A stretch of 64,000 nucleotides of DNA from Escallonia rubra (Eukaryota; Streptophyta; Magnoliopsida; Escalloniales; Escalloniaceae): positions 62,001 through 126,000 of the forward strand of contig JAVXUO010000027.1 of assembly GCA_033065855.1 (NCBI GenBank), in the 5' to 3' direction. A program made the position numbers and the translations under genes. Shown in pieces: positions 10,616 to 22,007 of the stretch (positions are counted from its first letter, which is position 1; every line of letters begins with the position of its first letter). The notes below the pieces were generated by a model. It was given only the letters and a program-made list of their open reading frames with translations. It was not told the origin of the DNA and ran no database searches.

Positions 10616-11840
10616 CACAGGTAGGTCTGCCGCAAGAAAAGTGAATGTGTGTGTGTTTGGTGTGTGGTGAGTGAATGGGTATGTGAGTAGGGTGCTTAGG
10701 TGCTTGGGTGCAGTGTACTGTGTGCTATTTCCATGCATTTGAAGAGGAATAGAAATGCTTTTGGGAATAAGAAATTCTCCATGAAAAGGTTTTGAGGCTT
10801 CTCTGGCGTATGTATTTTTCTGTGTACAACGAGGCTTATCCATCTTTCTAGTTTTCAAGTGGTGTTTCATGTGTGAGGAAATGGTGGTTATAAGATGATA
10901 ATGAGGAGCAAAGAAAAGTTGCGTGAACAGTAAGTATGGCTGGTGACTTTGTTTTGGGTAGTGGACAGAGAACAAGATGAAATTGGTATGCTTGCACAGG
11001 TGTACACGGATTAACATTAGGTACGTCACGCGCATGGGATAGTGTGCAAGTATCGTTAGCCCGTGAAAATTTAAAGTATGATACTCTAGGCTAAGTTAAA
11101 ATTTCTGGCTAAAATTTGTAATTTTCTAAAAATGTATGTATTTTTAATATTTTCTGGAAGCTTAGACTTGTACAATTCTTTTGGAGCCTTTAATCCCTGA
11201 AAATGTTCTGGGGAAAATTAGAGTAGTGTTCATATAGTATAATAAAGACTCGGTATAGATTTGATGATTTTTGGAGTCGATTTTTTATCATTTTTAGTAT
11301 CGCATTGAATTTAGCAAAACAAAAAATAAAGAAATAGTTTTAGTGGCTTTTAAATTCTGATTTTAATTTCTATAATTTTTATATATTTTTTAAAGTTCGT
11401 ATAAAAATTATGGGACTTATTTTCCAGCTGGAAGTAATTTTGACAATTTATGGGTTTTTATTGCATTTAAGGAAATTATTTTAATTCGAAAATATTTAGA
11501 AAATTCATATTTTGACTTTTTATAATTTTTTAAGCTATAAAAGTGTTTGATTTTAATTTATTTTGGATTTTGGAATATCAACACGCGTTAAGGATTTTAT
11601 AGGGCTTTCGGTTAGGTTGGCTGCGTGGGAGGCGCGTTTTGAGTTGAGTGATTTTGGAGTTAGAAGTGAGCACATGGGGGTATATGATATTAGGGTTATA
11701 GTATTTTAGCATAGATTATGTTCTGACAAATGGATTGCCAATCTAGGTTATTCAAAAAGTATTGATCGAGGATTGGTAGCATCGCTTAGCTTGGACCGAG
11801 GTAAGGAATTCTATCCGAACCCCATTTCGTTATTCTGTTT
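10616..11840 (+). mobile_element. Chimeric LTR-A, middle part
   Basis: LTR-A resumes after the nested element. A TG-rich block at 10640-10720 parallels the (TG)n blocks of LTR-B and LTR-C at about 18440 and 28900. The CCGAGGTAAGGAATTCTATC region (about 11794) is the distant counterpart of the GGGTAAGGATTCTTATCC region of LTR-B and LTR-C. Otherwise it does not align with them. The antisense open frame of 140 codons here looks fortuitous. Confidence 0.5.
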
Positions 11841-12736
11841 TTAAATGAATGTCTTAATATCTAAATTTGAGGGGATTGAGTTCAAACTCATCCCCAAACT
11901 GTGATTGAGCTATTTTTTATCGTCCAAAACCCCTCTTCCCCTATTTCCCTTGAAGTATCTGTGTTCGTTTTAAAACCCTTTAAGAAAATCATCATTGCAT
12001 TTAAAATGATGGCTTTGAAATGATCTTTATATGACCATATTGGTATTTGGTTATAGTTGTTCATGTTCGTTTCGAAACTTGGATGATTGTCAATGTTTGT
12101 TCTCGTGTCTGTCTAGGATTGTCTTTGGTCGCTTTGGTATGTACTTATGACTGATTATGATCCTTTGGAATTTATCGAATTGATCATGACTGTCGAAATA
12201 TTTTAAAACATTGTCATCAAATTGATTCTTTTGAATGGAAGGGCGTGTCCATTAGTTTGTAAGGGTTTCAATGCCAACTTTGACTATGAAGTTTCTTTCT
12301 TTGCTACACTGATAAAAATCGTTGGTATAGTTTTCTAATTTCTTCGGTTGATCTTGTACGACTTTACTGAGATCCTAAAAGCTCACCCTTCGTTTTATTC
12401 CCCTCTGTAGGTAATGATCAACGGTAGCCTGCTCGGGAATGGGTTTAGAGTCTGTGTGTGATTCTGATGACCCACCACTACTGTGTAGTGAGACCCCTAC
12501 GTGGGTCGGTACTGACAACTCGTTCTATAAGGACTCGAGTTTGTAAATAACCTAAGTTTTAATAGTTTATGTTTAAGCCATTTTGTAATCTAGTATTTAA
12601 AGAATTTGAATTGATATCAAATTAGATGCCTTGAAGTATGTGTTAGTAAACAAATTTTGGCAAATTTGATGTGACGTGGTAGGTTAACGTCACGAGAATT
12701 CGGGGTGACGGAGCTCTAGATTTCCGGGGTGTTACA
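11841..12736 (+). mobile_element. LTR-A, 3' part, homologous to LTR-B and LTR-C
   Basis: From about 11841 the sequence aligns closely with 21105-21993 of LTR-B (roughly 92% by eye) and with LTR-C. It ends in GGGGTGTTACA at 12736, directly followed by GC and the primer site. A 7-bp inverted repeat, GTGACGT (12671-12677) and ACGTCAC (12687-12693), lies near the LTR end. Confidence 0.75.
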
Positions 12737-12738
12737 GC

Positions 12739-12750
12739 TGGTATCACAGC
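12739..12750 (+). other. Primer-binding site of int1 (initiator tRNA-Met)
   Basis: TGGTATCACAGC differs at one base from TGGTATCAGAGC, the usual plant site complementary to initiator tRNA-Met. It sits two bases after the LTR end. Confidence 0.75.
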
Positions 12751-13335
12751 AATCCAATCTGGTGGTATTTAAAGTCAGGTATATGAATCCGTAGGCGCGG
12801 AACCACGGAGTATCTGTGAAAAGATTCAATAGAATCGTATTCTGATTAAAGAGAGTGGGGTAGGATGATGGTATAGTTAAGAAGTCTGCATTTGACTGGT
12901 CATTGTGTTGTTCCTTAAACCCGTGTTGGTATAAGCATGGTAACTGTTCATTGTGTTCATATGGTCTGCACTCGGAGTACTGGCTGTGGAGATAGTACGG
13001 AGGGCCTAGAGGTCTCTGATAGATGAGATTTCAACAGACTTGCGGACGACGAGCATGGATTTTTCCCAGTATAAGAGAGACCTGACTAGACAATCCTTAG
13101 ATTGAGCAGTATACTACATGGAGGTTTATGATTATAGAAGGGCACCCCTACCTAATAGGGGGAATAACAGAACCCAGAACTGATGGTCACAATTCTGACC
13201 ACTAGGAACCCGATTCTGATCTGATGACATGGCAAATCTGGCTAACTAGTAGCCAGGAGTACTATATCCGGTCCAACCACAACCACAACCTCGAGCTGAG
13301 AGTATCTTGGGTGTACTTAACATATAGAATACAAC

Positions 13336-14231
13336 TATCTGTAGGGTGTTATTGGACCTTATAGAGGCAGCGAACTGGATTAGCAAAATGGATGAAATTT
13401 TGAGCAACTGATTGTCACGAGAGACAAAGATCGAAATTGCTGTATATAAACTAAGAGGGGAGGCTGATCAGGTGTATAAAATGGTGGCGAAGAGTCTGAC
13501 ACATCAGCAATTGATTGATGTTCCTTGGGAACAATTTAAGGAATTATTCTTGACCGATATTTTTACGAGATTTTGAAAACAGATGTTAGCGAAGTTTGTT
13601 AATGTGGGGCAAGCAGATTAAGAGTCAATAGACGAGCTTGAGATAAAATTTTGTCATCTCGCTAGATTTGGGGTAAGGATGTCATTGACAAAGGCCGAAA
13701 GCTACCAAAAGATTGAACGGGGCATAGCCTGGATAGAGAGATGCGGTGTTCACAGCTTGGCAGATAACTGTTAGTTTAAGGTGACAATAGAGAGTGTATG
13801 AGTAAACATAGGGTGGACAGAAGAGAGAGCGGCAACAGTTTTCCCAGGATAATACGTAAGAGCTGACAGGCATTAACAATTTTTATATTCGGCACACCAG
13901 GGTGCCCAAGGCCCCTGGCAGGGCAGAATCAGGGACTCAGGCCCACAACGGCTCAGGGATTTCAATATGGGCAGAATTCTTGAATTCAACCAAAGCAGAA
14001 TATCAGATTTTGGGGAGCACAAAGTGTAGGCGCTTGATCGGCTCAGGGTACTAGGCTTAGACAATCACCGAGTTCTAAAGTTAGCAAAGTACTAGTTGGG
14101 GTGGGGGTTCGATTCTTCCGGCCACCGCATGTATCATGTACGGGAGATATCATGGTGGTAGGCGATGCTATAGAGTTACTAGATGGTGTTGTAGGTGTGG
14201 CAGTATGGAGCATTAGGTCTGAAACTGTCCA
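13336..14231 (+). pseudogene. gag: Ty3/gypsy gag pseudogene (int1)
   Basis: A single frame around the ATG at 13388 reads DLIEAANWISKMDEIL, then YKLRGEAD, WEQFKELFL and LEIKFCHLARFG. This is the order of conserved positions of the plant retrotransposon gag domain. A CCHC zinc knuckle (C-x2-C-x4-H-x4-C) is preserved in spacing at 14187-14228. The frame is broken by stops at N*L, F*K and D*E, and by two stops between the His and last Cys of the knuckle. The first and third breaks recur in other copies in the window. Frameshifts separate the two blocks. Confidence 0.75.
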
Positions 14232-14375
14232 TTGTGAAAAATCATCTATCAACCTTCTGTCATGCACCTATAGCTAGTGTAACAGCTAGCAGCATTCCTC
14301 GGCAAGAAAGAGGACAAGGTCAGTAGGGGCGGAGGTCCATAATATCCACTAGATTTTTACTCAATGTCTGTTTAG

Positions 14376-14700
14376 GATGTTGTCATTGAACATGACGTGG
14401 AGTCAGGTACATTGCAGTTTAACCCTTTAGGTGCTTGTATATGGTTTGGTTTTGGAGCATCATACTCTTTTGCATTCGTTACCTTGGCATAGTGATTGAG
14501 GGTGAAGATCTGTACTTTAGGAACTGATCTTGCGATAGGCACTCTGTTGGGAGAGTGTTGACTGGTTTTTTGTGGCCGTACTGTCAATGTTGCGGACATA
14601 GATGTTCTTGGGGATCTTATCCTACTTTGTGTTCGAGGTTTGATATCATGCAAATCATGAATCGGTTATACTCTAATCACGCTTTTGTGGATTGTCAAGG
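14376..14700 (+). pseudogene. Aspartic protease-like relic (int1)
   Basis: Downstream of the zinc knuckle, one frame gives GASYSFAF, then LGTDLAIGTLLGE, then LILLCVRG. This is the order of conserved blocks in retrotransposon proteases (D-S/T-G-A-T-H-S-F, then the flap region, then DLI-L-MRGFD). The catalytic Asp is lost and stops are frequent. Equivalent relics follow the other gag copies (about 23640, 26140 and 33300). Confidence 0.5.
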
Positions 14701-15719
14701 GAAACCTTGGTAGTGCTTGGAAGTTCGTAAGGTATGAGTAATGGTTAAGTTAGTAATTCGGTTCATGTGTGAGAATGACATTTTTGGGAAGTGATTGTTG
14801 TCAAGACTGATAACTAGATTAGGAGTACGATAAGAAATTGGGAAATCCACCTTGTCATCTTGTTCACTCTTTTTTCTATTGAATCGAAGGACGACCTAAT
14901 TTAATGCCAACTTACTGTGAGACGCCGGGGAAGATATCAATCATACTGAGTCGTCTCATTCTTTTTCAGGATATTTTTCTATTTCTTTCGAATCAATTTG
15001 AACTTAATGGGATGGTAGCTGGCCCACTGGCCATGGGAAAGCTATGATTCCATTGAGGGCCAACAGCTCCTACTCATCGTAATTGCTCTGAGTCATTGGG
15101 TTGACTTTGCTTTGTCAGACCTTTATCATTGTTTCTATCTATGTCGCTTCTTCTAAAACGTCAAAGAAATTTTGTTGTGAATCGTGAGAGCCAATATGCA
15201 TGATTTTTGTTAAAGATATTTTTTAATCACTGCTTTGCAATCATTGTTACCATTTGATTCCTAAATGTTTGATTGAGATCATTGCATGTTGTAATTAACG
15301 TCAGATACTTTTTTGTGTAACCCTCACTGTTTTATGTGATTGATGTTTGTTGGATGTGTTCCTAAATGGTAACATTTTTATACTGAATCGGATCTGCTGT
15401 GTGTTATTCTCATATGGTTTTGAAATTGACAATATAACATGTATGTGTATCTTGATCTGATTTAGCATTGCGTAGCTTCGCCTGTCCAAATATGAGAATA
15501 AGCAGATTCCTAAGTCTCAGATAATCTGTGAACGAGGTTAGACTCTGGGAACATGAATTAGGTTCAGATAAGCTGTTCAATTATTCGTTATAAGATTTAG
15601 ATCTTGGCCGAACATGATGACAGACCGTTGGTTACTCGCTTTTGGGAACCAAAAGATTTTAAACGTTTAATCAAAACAGATGATTGAAAGATAAGACTAT
15701 AGATCTTTGGTAAATAATA

Positions 15720-16989
15720 GGGTAAATTACACAGTGCATCCTTGAGGTTTACCCAAAATTACACACGGCTTCGCCTAACTTTTTATTACACTCCATTACA
15801 TTTTTTATTTTTCATTTGACGGGCTTAATGGAATTAATAAAAAGATACTAATACCCTTCATGAAAAAAAATGTACCCAACCAACCCACCCACTCCTCCTA
15901 CCAGTTCACCGCCACCACACCTGAAAATCCTACTCCCTATCACACACACAAACCACACACACAAAACCCCACAATCATCTCTATCTCCTTATGTTAATTT
16001 CTAAGATTCATTTTTTATCTGTAAACCAAATTCACCCTTCTTATTTTTCTAATTAGACCAAATGGGCACGGGCTTGAGTAATATGCTCACCGGAACGTAG
16101 CCGTGGAACTGTTGTGGTTCATGAAAATGGCATCCAGATCCTTGTCGAAGAGCTCCCTCGGCACGCCACCTTCGAACTAGTTGAACCGTAGATCTGAGAA
16201 CTTTAACTGGGGTAGCTGAAGGACAGCGTTAGGGAATTTACCGGCGAATCGGATGTTACTGATGTTGAGCTCGAACAGAATCTTGAGGTTTTTGAACTTT
16301 TTGAGGATGTTCCCACAGAACTTGTTTAAATTGATGTAGAATATGGGCCAGATTGGTGAGCAGGCCGAGCTCTTTCGGCAGGTACCCACCCCATCAAATA
16401 TACACCACCACCAAGCTAGAAAAGAAGGATCCAGAAGAAGAAACTCTCAAATCTAAGATCTGAAAAGATCCATCAGAATCAAATCCAAATAATGTCGACC
16501 TAAAATCATGAATCACGTGCATTATTGGCTATTCGGCAGGCGATCCTTTGTTCCCGTCGTTGTAAATAAATTGCAAAAGTCTGCGATGGTGGCATTTGAA
16601 GGGAGATGGCGGCGAAAGTGAAGGCAAAGATGAAGATAGATGGAGAAATAGAGAAGAGGGGTGGGGGGAGAGAGAGATATCCATGCACGCTGTGTATCTG
16701 GGGGGGAGGGGGCATTGTGTTGACAGTTGTGTGCTTGTCTGTGATGACACGTATGTGCGGGGCAAGCATGTGTACAGTTCATAGGAATGCTCAAGACACC
16801 TTTAAAGGGCAATTTTGGTATATGACAAAAAACTATACAGTGACCTAACTTTTTTTAACGGATGCTTGACGGCATGTCGTTTTGTGTAATCCTACTACGA
16901 ATCACAGGGAGCGAAGTGTAATAAAAAAAGTTAGGTGGAGCCATGTGTAATTTAAGGCAAACCTCAGGGGTGCCGTGTGTAATTTACCC
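15720..16989. mobile_element. Mutator-like element carrying a gene fragment (Pack-MULE)
   Basis: This 1270-bp insertion in int1 is flanked by identical 9-bp duplications TAAATAATA (15711-15719 and 16990-16998). Int2 has a single uninterrupted copy of that site at about 27449-27457. Both ends begin GGGTAAATTACACA and form terminal inverted repeats of roughly 70 bp, about 80% alike. A 9-bp duplication and long inverted repeats are diagnostic of Mutator-like elements. There is no transposase; the interior holds an antisense fragment of an LRX gene and purine-rich sequence, so this is a non-autonomous Pack-MULE. Confidence 0.9.
16063..16386 (-). pseudogene. Captured leucine-rich-repeat extensin (LRX) gene fragment
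   Basis: On the minus strand, three blocks match the conserved LRR domain of plant LRX/pollen extensin-like cell-wall proteins in the right order: YLPKELGLLTNLA; then NKFCGNILKKFKNLKILFEL continuing through RFAGKFPNAVLQLPQLKF and DLRFN; then FEGGVPRELFDKDLDAIFMN followed by PVSILL. In intact family members this segment is continuous. Here there is a frame change after the first block, a stop after DLRFN and another frame change before PVSILL, and no signal peptide or extensin tail. The fragment is a pseudogene carried by the MULE. In the host, LRX proteins act in the cell wall during cell expansion. Confidence 0.85.
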
Positions 16990-17686
16990 TAAATAATATG
17001 ACTGGAATCACATCCCTAGAAGTGCAATGCATAGGTATGCAGAATCATATCTTACGTTATGTTAGGAGAACATGTCTCTCGGAGACAAATTCGGCAACAG
17101 TTTTGGACTCGTTGTTTTTGGATGTTAAAGTGCACAGTAAAAGCCTAATGGCAACAGTTTTTGTTGTCTATTGTGTGGTATAAGTGCTTAGAGGAATTGG
17201 TTATCCTATCCATGTCAGGTTCGGTAGAGTGTAAGTTATGTACGACCATCGTTTGGTATTCAGCACACCATAAGCTTGAAGTTAAGCTTGCCATCATTAA
17301 GTAGAGTATGCAAATGATACAGTCTCTGGTATTGTATCAGTAGAATGCCGTGGAAGCTCTGATATTAGAGTTTGATTTAGATCGTGTCATATGTGTTAAA
17401 TTTGGAGTGGTGTAGATATACTTCAATAAGTTTTATATTAGCAAAGTCATTGTTCATAAAGTTCTGGAATAGTTAGAGCGAAGGAATGACTTGACATGTT
17501 TGAGTCTCCTACTACGATTTGAATTTAAATAGTTGTGTGCGAATATCTGGGGAACATGAGTTTGGGTGCGAACGTTAGACATAGTCGAGCTACTATGTGG
17601 TAACTATCAAAGTGACGCAGCAAAATCATAGTGCCTCGGTATTATAAGTGATAGGGAATCTGAGAGCAAATTTCTGAAATTTTTAT

Positions 17687-17699
17687 AAGGTGAAGAGAA
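17687..17699 (+). other. Polypurine tract of int1
   Basis: AAGGTGAAGAGAA lies immediately before the LTR-B start TGTAATACCCCG. Such tracts prime plus-strand synthesis. Confidence 0.7.
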
Positions 17700-18744
17700 T
17701 GTAATACCCCGAACTTTAGGAGCGGATTAAAATAATCATCTGTACTCCGAAAAATAAAGGGGCGATAATATTGGGCAAGGCTCGGGTATTATTAACGTAT
17801 GGTAGATTAAAAGAATTTTGGGGCGAAACTGTAATTTTTGAAATTTTTTGGGTCATTTTATAATTTTGGAAAACTTGAGGGGCATAAATGTAACTAATGT
17901 TTTTTTCTTATGAAAAATATCGAAATGAGTGATAGAATATGTTTTAGTAACATTTATCTAAATCAATAGAGATTGGAATAAAATTTGGGGCTTAGATATA
18001 ATTACATAAGGTTTGGGATTATTTTGCAAATATGGAAATTTTGGGGGGCTAAATTGCAATTTGTGAAAAATGCATTAGGTATCTAATTGTTCAGAAATTT
18101 TTCCTAAGAAGGTGACACCTCCTACTTAAGGTTTTGGTGACTAATTAGATTAAAATAAAAACTAATGTTGTTTTATATTGTTAGGAAATTATATAAAGTA
18201 AAATTAAAACAAAAAGCAAATCTGGAAATTAAAGGAAAACCAAAAAGAGAAAAAGGGACGAGTAGTAACGAAGAAGAAACAGTGACATGGAAAGAAAAAA
18301 AATAGGGGAAGGAGAAAAATTATGCAGGGACATCATACCAATTAGAGAGCGATGAAAGAATTTTCTAGGGGTAATTTCCTCTTCCTTTAATGTAATTCTT
18401 TTATTGAATTTGGGGGAAAAAACTCAGTCATGGTGAGAGGGTGTTGTGTGTGTGTGTTTTACTGTGTTTAGGCGTTCAGGCGTGTGAGTTGTGGCGTAAT
18501 TGTGTATTGTAATGAGTGCTCTGGGTTTAAGAGGGAGAAGGGGTGGTTAGTGTGCATTTTCAGTAGGTTACTGAGGGATTTTGTAGGTGTTTGTGGTGCA
18601 TGAAATGTGATAGAGTGTGTTCTTCGGGTTTGTGGGTGTGTGTGAATTTTGTATGTGTAATTGTGTGTAATAGGTGTATATGTATGTGTATTAATGTGTT
18701 AAAGTGTGTATTTTAGGTGTAGTTATGGGTACTCGTGTTAGCAG

Positions 18745-19316
18745 TGTTAGGATCAAGCGCTTACCATTGCACCAAAAGCAATTGCTGTTAGTAAGGGCGC
18801 AACTTTATTTCCTTATAGTCCTGGCACAGCAGCCAGCGCACACATTCGAGTACAAAAGGGAGTAGATGGACGCGGCCAACCTCTGATCTGCCAACAATCC
18901 CTTCCCCAGATACACCCCGGGGGACTCGAACCCGTGACCTGCTCTGATACCAATTGCTAGGATCAAGCGCTTACCATTGCACCAAAAGCAATTGCTGTTA
19001 GTAAGGGCGCAACTTTATTTCCTTATAGTCCTGGCACAGCAGCCAGCGCACACGATCGAGTACACAAGGGAGTAGATGGACGCGGCCAACCTCCGATCTT
19101 CCAACAATCCCTTCCCCAGATACACCCCGGGGGACTCGAACCCGTGACCTGCTCTGATACCAATTGTTAGGATCAAGCGCTTACCACTGCACCAAAAGCA
19201 ATTGCTGTTAGTAAGGGCGTAACTTTATTTCCTTATAGTCCTAGCACAGCAGCTAGCGCACACGGTCGAGTACACAAGGGAGTAGATGGACGCGACCAAC
19301 CTCCAATCTGCCAACA
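18745..19316 (-). mobile_element. Tandem TRIM retrotransposon (three LTRs, two internals)
   Basis: This insertion in LTR-B is bounded by 5-bp duplications AGCAG (18740-18744 and 19317-19321). LTR-C has the empty site at about 29198-29203. On the minus strand it has three 152-bp LTRs, starting TGTTGG and ending CTAACA (18745-18896, 18955-19106, 19165-19316), separated by two 58-bp internal segments (18897-18954, 19107-19164). Each internal segment starts two bases before TGGTATCAGAGC, a perfect initiator tRNA-Met primer site, and ends in a purine-rich tract. These are the hallmarks of a terminal-repeat retrotransposon in miniature, here in a tandem LTR-int-LTR-int-LTR form. It codes for nothing. 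Confidence 0.9.
18941..18952 (-). other. TRIM primer-binding site, first internal
   Basis: TGGTATCAGAGC on the minus strand, two bases from the LTR end. An identical second copy lies at 19151-19162. Confidence 0.85.
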
Positions 19317-19959
19317 AGCAGATTGAGTGTGTGTGAATTGAGTGGGTGTATCTGAGTGTTTCGGCAGTTGAAGTTAGAAGAAAGTGTGTGTGCGTGAACG
19401 TATAATAGTGTGTGCTTTGATTTGGATAGTAATAGTTATTGTCGATAAAGATAGAAAATTAATTTATTTAGTTTTTAATCTAAATTTTTATAAATAAGTA
19501 GATTCAAAATTTGACAAAATCCGAAACAGTAACCCTAAATATTTCTACGAGATATACGCTTTGAAATGTTTTGGGAATTTTTTATGCCTGCAAAAGACGC
19601 TAAATTAGGTTACCGTTTAAAAAGAATTGGAAAATTTTCTAGCATAGTAGAGCAAGCTATTTTATTCTGAAAATTTTAGGAAAACCTTATTTCACGGTTA
19701 TTTTTCATTACTATAAAATTTGTGCTATTTCGAACTCAATAGCAAGTTTTAGTCGAACCGGCTTATGAGCGCTCGGTCTAGGCACCGGTTCAAGATTTTC
19801 GGGCGAAAATTTTCTAAAATAATTTTTAGCCCGACACTTACTTTAGGATGCTTAAAATAGTGTTTTAAAGTGATTTTGAGATATTTTCGGTGCTAGAAAC
19901 CCCCAGGGGATATTTTAATAATTTACCACCTAGAGAGGTATTTTGGTAGTTTTACCTCT

Positions 19960-20230
19960 AAAAAGGTAAATTCACATACAATAAGGTTGTTTCAGTCATT
20001 TTACTTACGGGAAGGCTGTTTTTGTGATTCAAGTGTGAGAGGGGGGTATTTTGGTACTTTGCCACCCCATGGGGGTATTTTGGTAATTTGACCTGAAGGA
20101 GGTATTTTTTGGTAAATTCGCATACGATAAGGTTATTTTAGTGATTCTACTTACGGGAAGGCGGTTTTGGTGATTTAAGTCCGACATGGGTGTTTTTTTT
20201 GTAATTTTACACCCAGGGGCATTTTGGTAA
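19960..20230 (+). repeat. 147-bp tandem duplication in LTR-B
   Basis: Two diverged copies begin TAAATTCRCATAC (about 19967 and 20114), each followed by an ATAAGGTT block and an ACTTACGGGAAGGC block. A related arrangement is in LTR-C at about 29720-29910, so the duplication predates the split of the two LTRs. Confidence 0.6.
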
Positions 20231-21995
20231 TTTCACATACCCGGTGAAGGGAATGAATTTTGGTTGTGTTCTGATGATTTGTTTATCTCATTTAGGTTAA
20301 AGCTAAAGACATCTGATTAGGATAATTTAGCTACGGGTCCAGGTAAGGGTTTCTATTTGAAGCCCGGGTAAGGATTCTTATCCGAGCCTTAGCTTCGATA
20401 ACTGATGTTCGTAAGTATGATATTGATTTGCTTATAACTATTGTCAAACACCGAGATATGCATTTGATATCAGAATGTCATTGCCAAACAAACCCTAGTA
20501 TTGAACCTAGAACGGTCATTTGACAATATTATCAATGCTCACTCTGTATCACGTGCTGAGCAAAATCGATAATTATTTGTATTTGTTCTTCTGAATTGTT
20601 GTGCCTAAATTTAATAATTATTTGTATTCGTTCATCAAAATTGTAGTGCCTAAATTCGATAATTGTTCCTGATTGTTCTTGCTATTTGTTGTGAATATTC
20701 TAGTATTTTGAGTGACGGATTAATTGAAATTGTAATTGTTTCGGTTATTTGTATTCATCTTGGTGCTTATTTTATTGTGTGTTAAGATGTGAATTTCTTG
20801 TTGATTCTATGACTGTTGTTTCTGTGTTGATCATAGAAATCAGTTCTGTGGGGAGGCTTTATAAGACTGGTTTGAATCCTGCGTGGAACGTAGGCTAATA
20901 ACCAGTGGGACTAGTACTATGGTACATCATGCATGTGTACATATGCGCGTTGCCTGAATGACATTGCTTCTGCCCGGGATCAACATCTCTAATCTGTTAC
21001 ATTGTATCTTAATAATTGTTTGAAAATGATGTTCAAGTGAATGTATGGTTATCTGATTTAAGGGGATCGAGTAAATCTCCTCCTTATATTGTGATTGATG
21101 TTCAAATGAATTTCTTAATATCTAAATTTGAGGGGATTGAGTTGAAACTCTTCCCCATACTGTGATCGAGCTGTTTTTGATTGTCTCAAACCCCCTTCCC
21201 CCATTTCCCATGACGTATCTGTGTTCGTTTTGAAACCCTTTGAGAAAATCATCATTGCATTTAAAATGATGGCTTCGAAATGATCTTTATATGACCGTAT
21301 TGGTATTTGCTTATTGTTATTCATGTTCGTTTTGAAACTTGGATGATTGTCAATGTTTGTTCTTGTGTCTGTCTAGGATTGTCTTTGGTCGCTTTGGTAT
21401 GTACTTATGACTGATTATGATCGTTTGGAATTTATCGAAATGTTCATGAATGTCGAAATGTTTTAAAACATGATCATCAAATTGATTCTTTTGAATGGAA
21501 GGGCGTGTCCATTAGTTTGTAAAGGTTTCAATGCCGACTTTGACTATGAAGTTTCTTTCTTTGCTACAGCTGATAAAAATCATTGGTTTAGTTTTTAATT
21601 TCGTCGGTTGATCTTGTACGACTTTACTGAGATCCTAAAAATTCACCCTTCATTTAATTTCCCTCTACAGGTAATGATAAACGGTAGCGTGCTCGGGAAT
21701 GGGTTTAGAGTCTGTGTGTGATTCTGGTGAGCCCACCACTACTGTGTAGTGAGACCCCTACGTGGGTCGATACTGACAACTCGTTCTATAAGGACTCAAG
21801 TTTGTAAATAACCTAGGTTCTAATTGTTTATATTTTAAGCAGTTTTGGAATCTGGTATATAAAGAATTTGATATCAAATTAGATGCCTAGAAGTATGTGT
21901 TAGTAAATAGGTTTTGGCAGATTTGATGTGACATGGTAGGTTAACGTCACGTGAATTCGGGGCGACCCAGCTCTGGATTTTCGGGGTGTTACAGC

Positions 21996-22007
21996 TGGTA
22001 TCAGAGC
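21996..22007 (+). other. Primer-binding site of int2
   Basis: TGGTATCAGAGC, a perfect match to the plant initiator tRNA-Met site, two bases after the end of LTR-B. Confidence 0.85.

Larger units (their letters stand above)
12737..17699 (+). mobile_element. Ty3/gypsy internal region int1, decayed
   Basis: The 4.96-kb internal part between LTR-A and LTR-B drops to about 3.7 kb once the Pack-MULE at 15720-16989 is removed. Order: primer site, leader, gag with zinc knuckle, protease-like segment, about 1 kb of decayed sequence, the MULE, then a 3' part ending in a polypurine tract (17687-17699). I could not find the YxDD reverse-transcriptase motif. Domain content and primer site suggest a chromovirus-like (Tekay/Del-like) Ty3/gypsy element; this is an inference. 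At 14700-15700 I recognise nothing specific. Confidence 0.7.
17700..21993 (+). mobile_element. Ty3/gypsy LTR-B
   Basis: LTR-B runs from TGTAATACCCCG at 17700 to GGGGTGTTACA at 21993, 4294 bp in total. Removing the TRIM insertion leaves about 3.7 kb. A polypurine tract precedes it and a primer site follows it, so it serves as 3' LTR for int1 and 5' LTR for int2. It contains a TG-rich block (about 18440-18720) and a 147-bp tandem duplication. Alignment with LTR-C by eye is about 88-90%. Confidence 0.85.

Noticed and set aside
10613..11035. 140-codon antisense frame in LTR-A
   Set aside because: It has no recognisable family, and it begins across the target-duplication seam of the nested element, so its end is an accident of the insertion.
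14990..15170. Integrase catalytic-core relic (a VDFA-like stretch with distant resemblance to VDRLTKSA)
   Set aside because: The resemblance is too short and needs several frame changes; not supported without a profile search.
18745..19316. tRNA-derived SINE (GGTTCGAGTCC-like box B word present)
   Set aside because: The 5-bp target duplication, the TG...CA 152-bp terminal repeats and the perfect tRNA-Met primer site fit a TRIM; there is no poly-A or T-rich tail.
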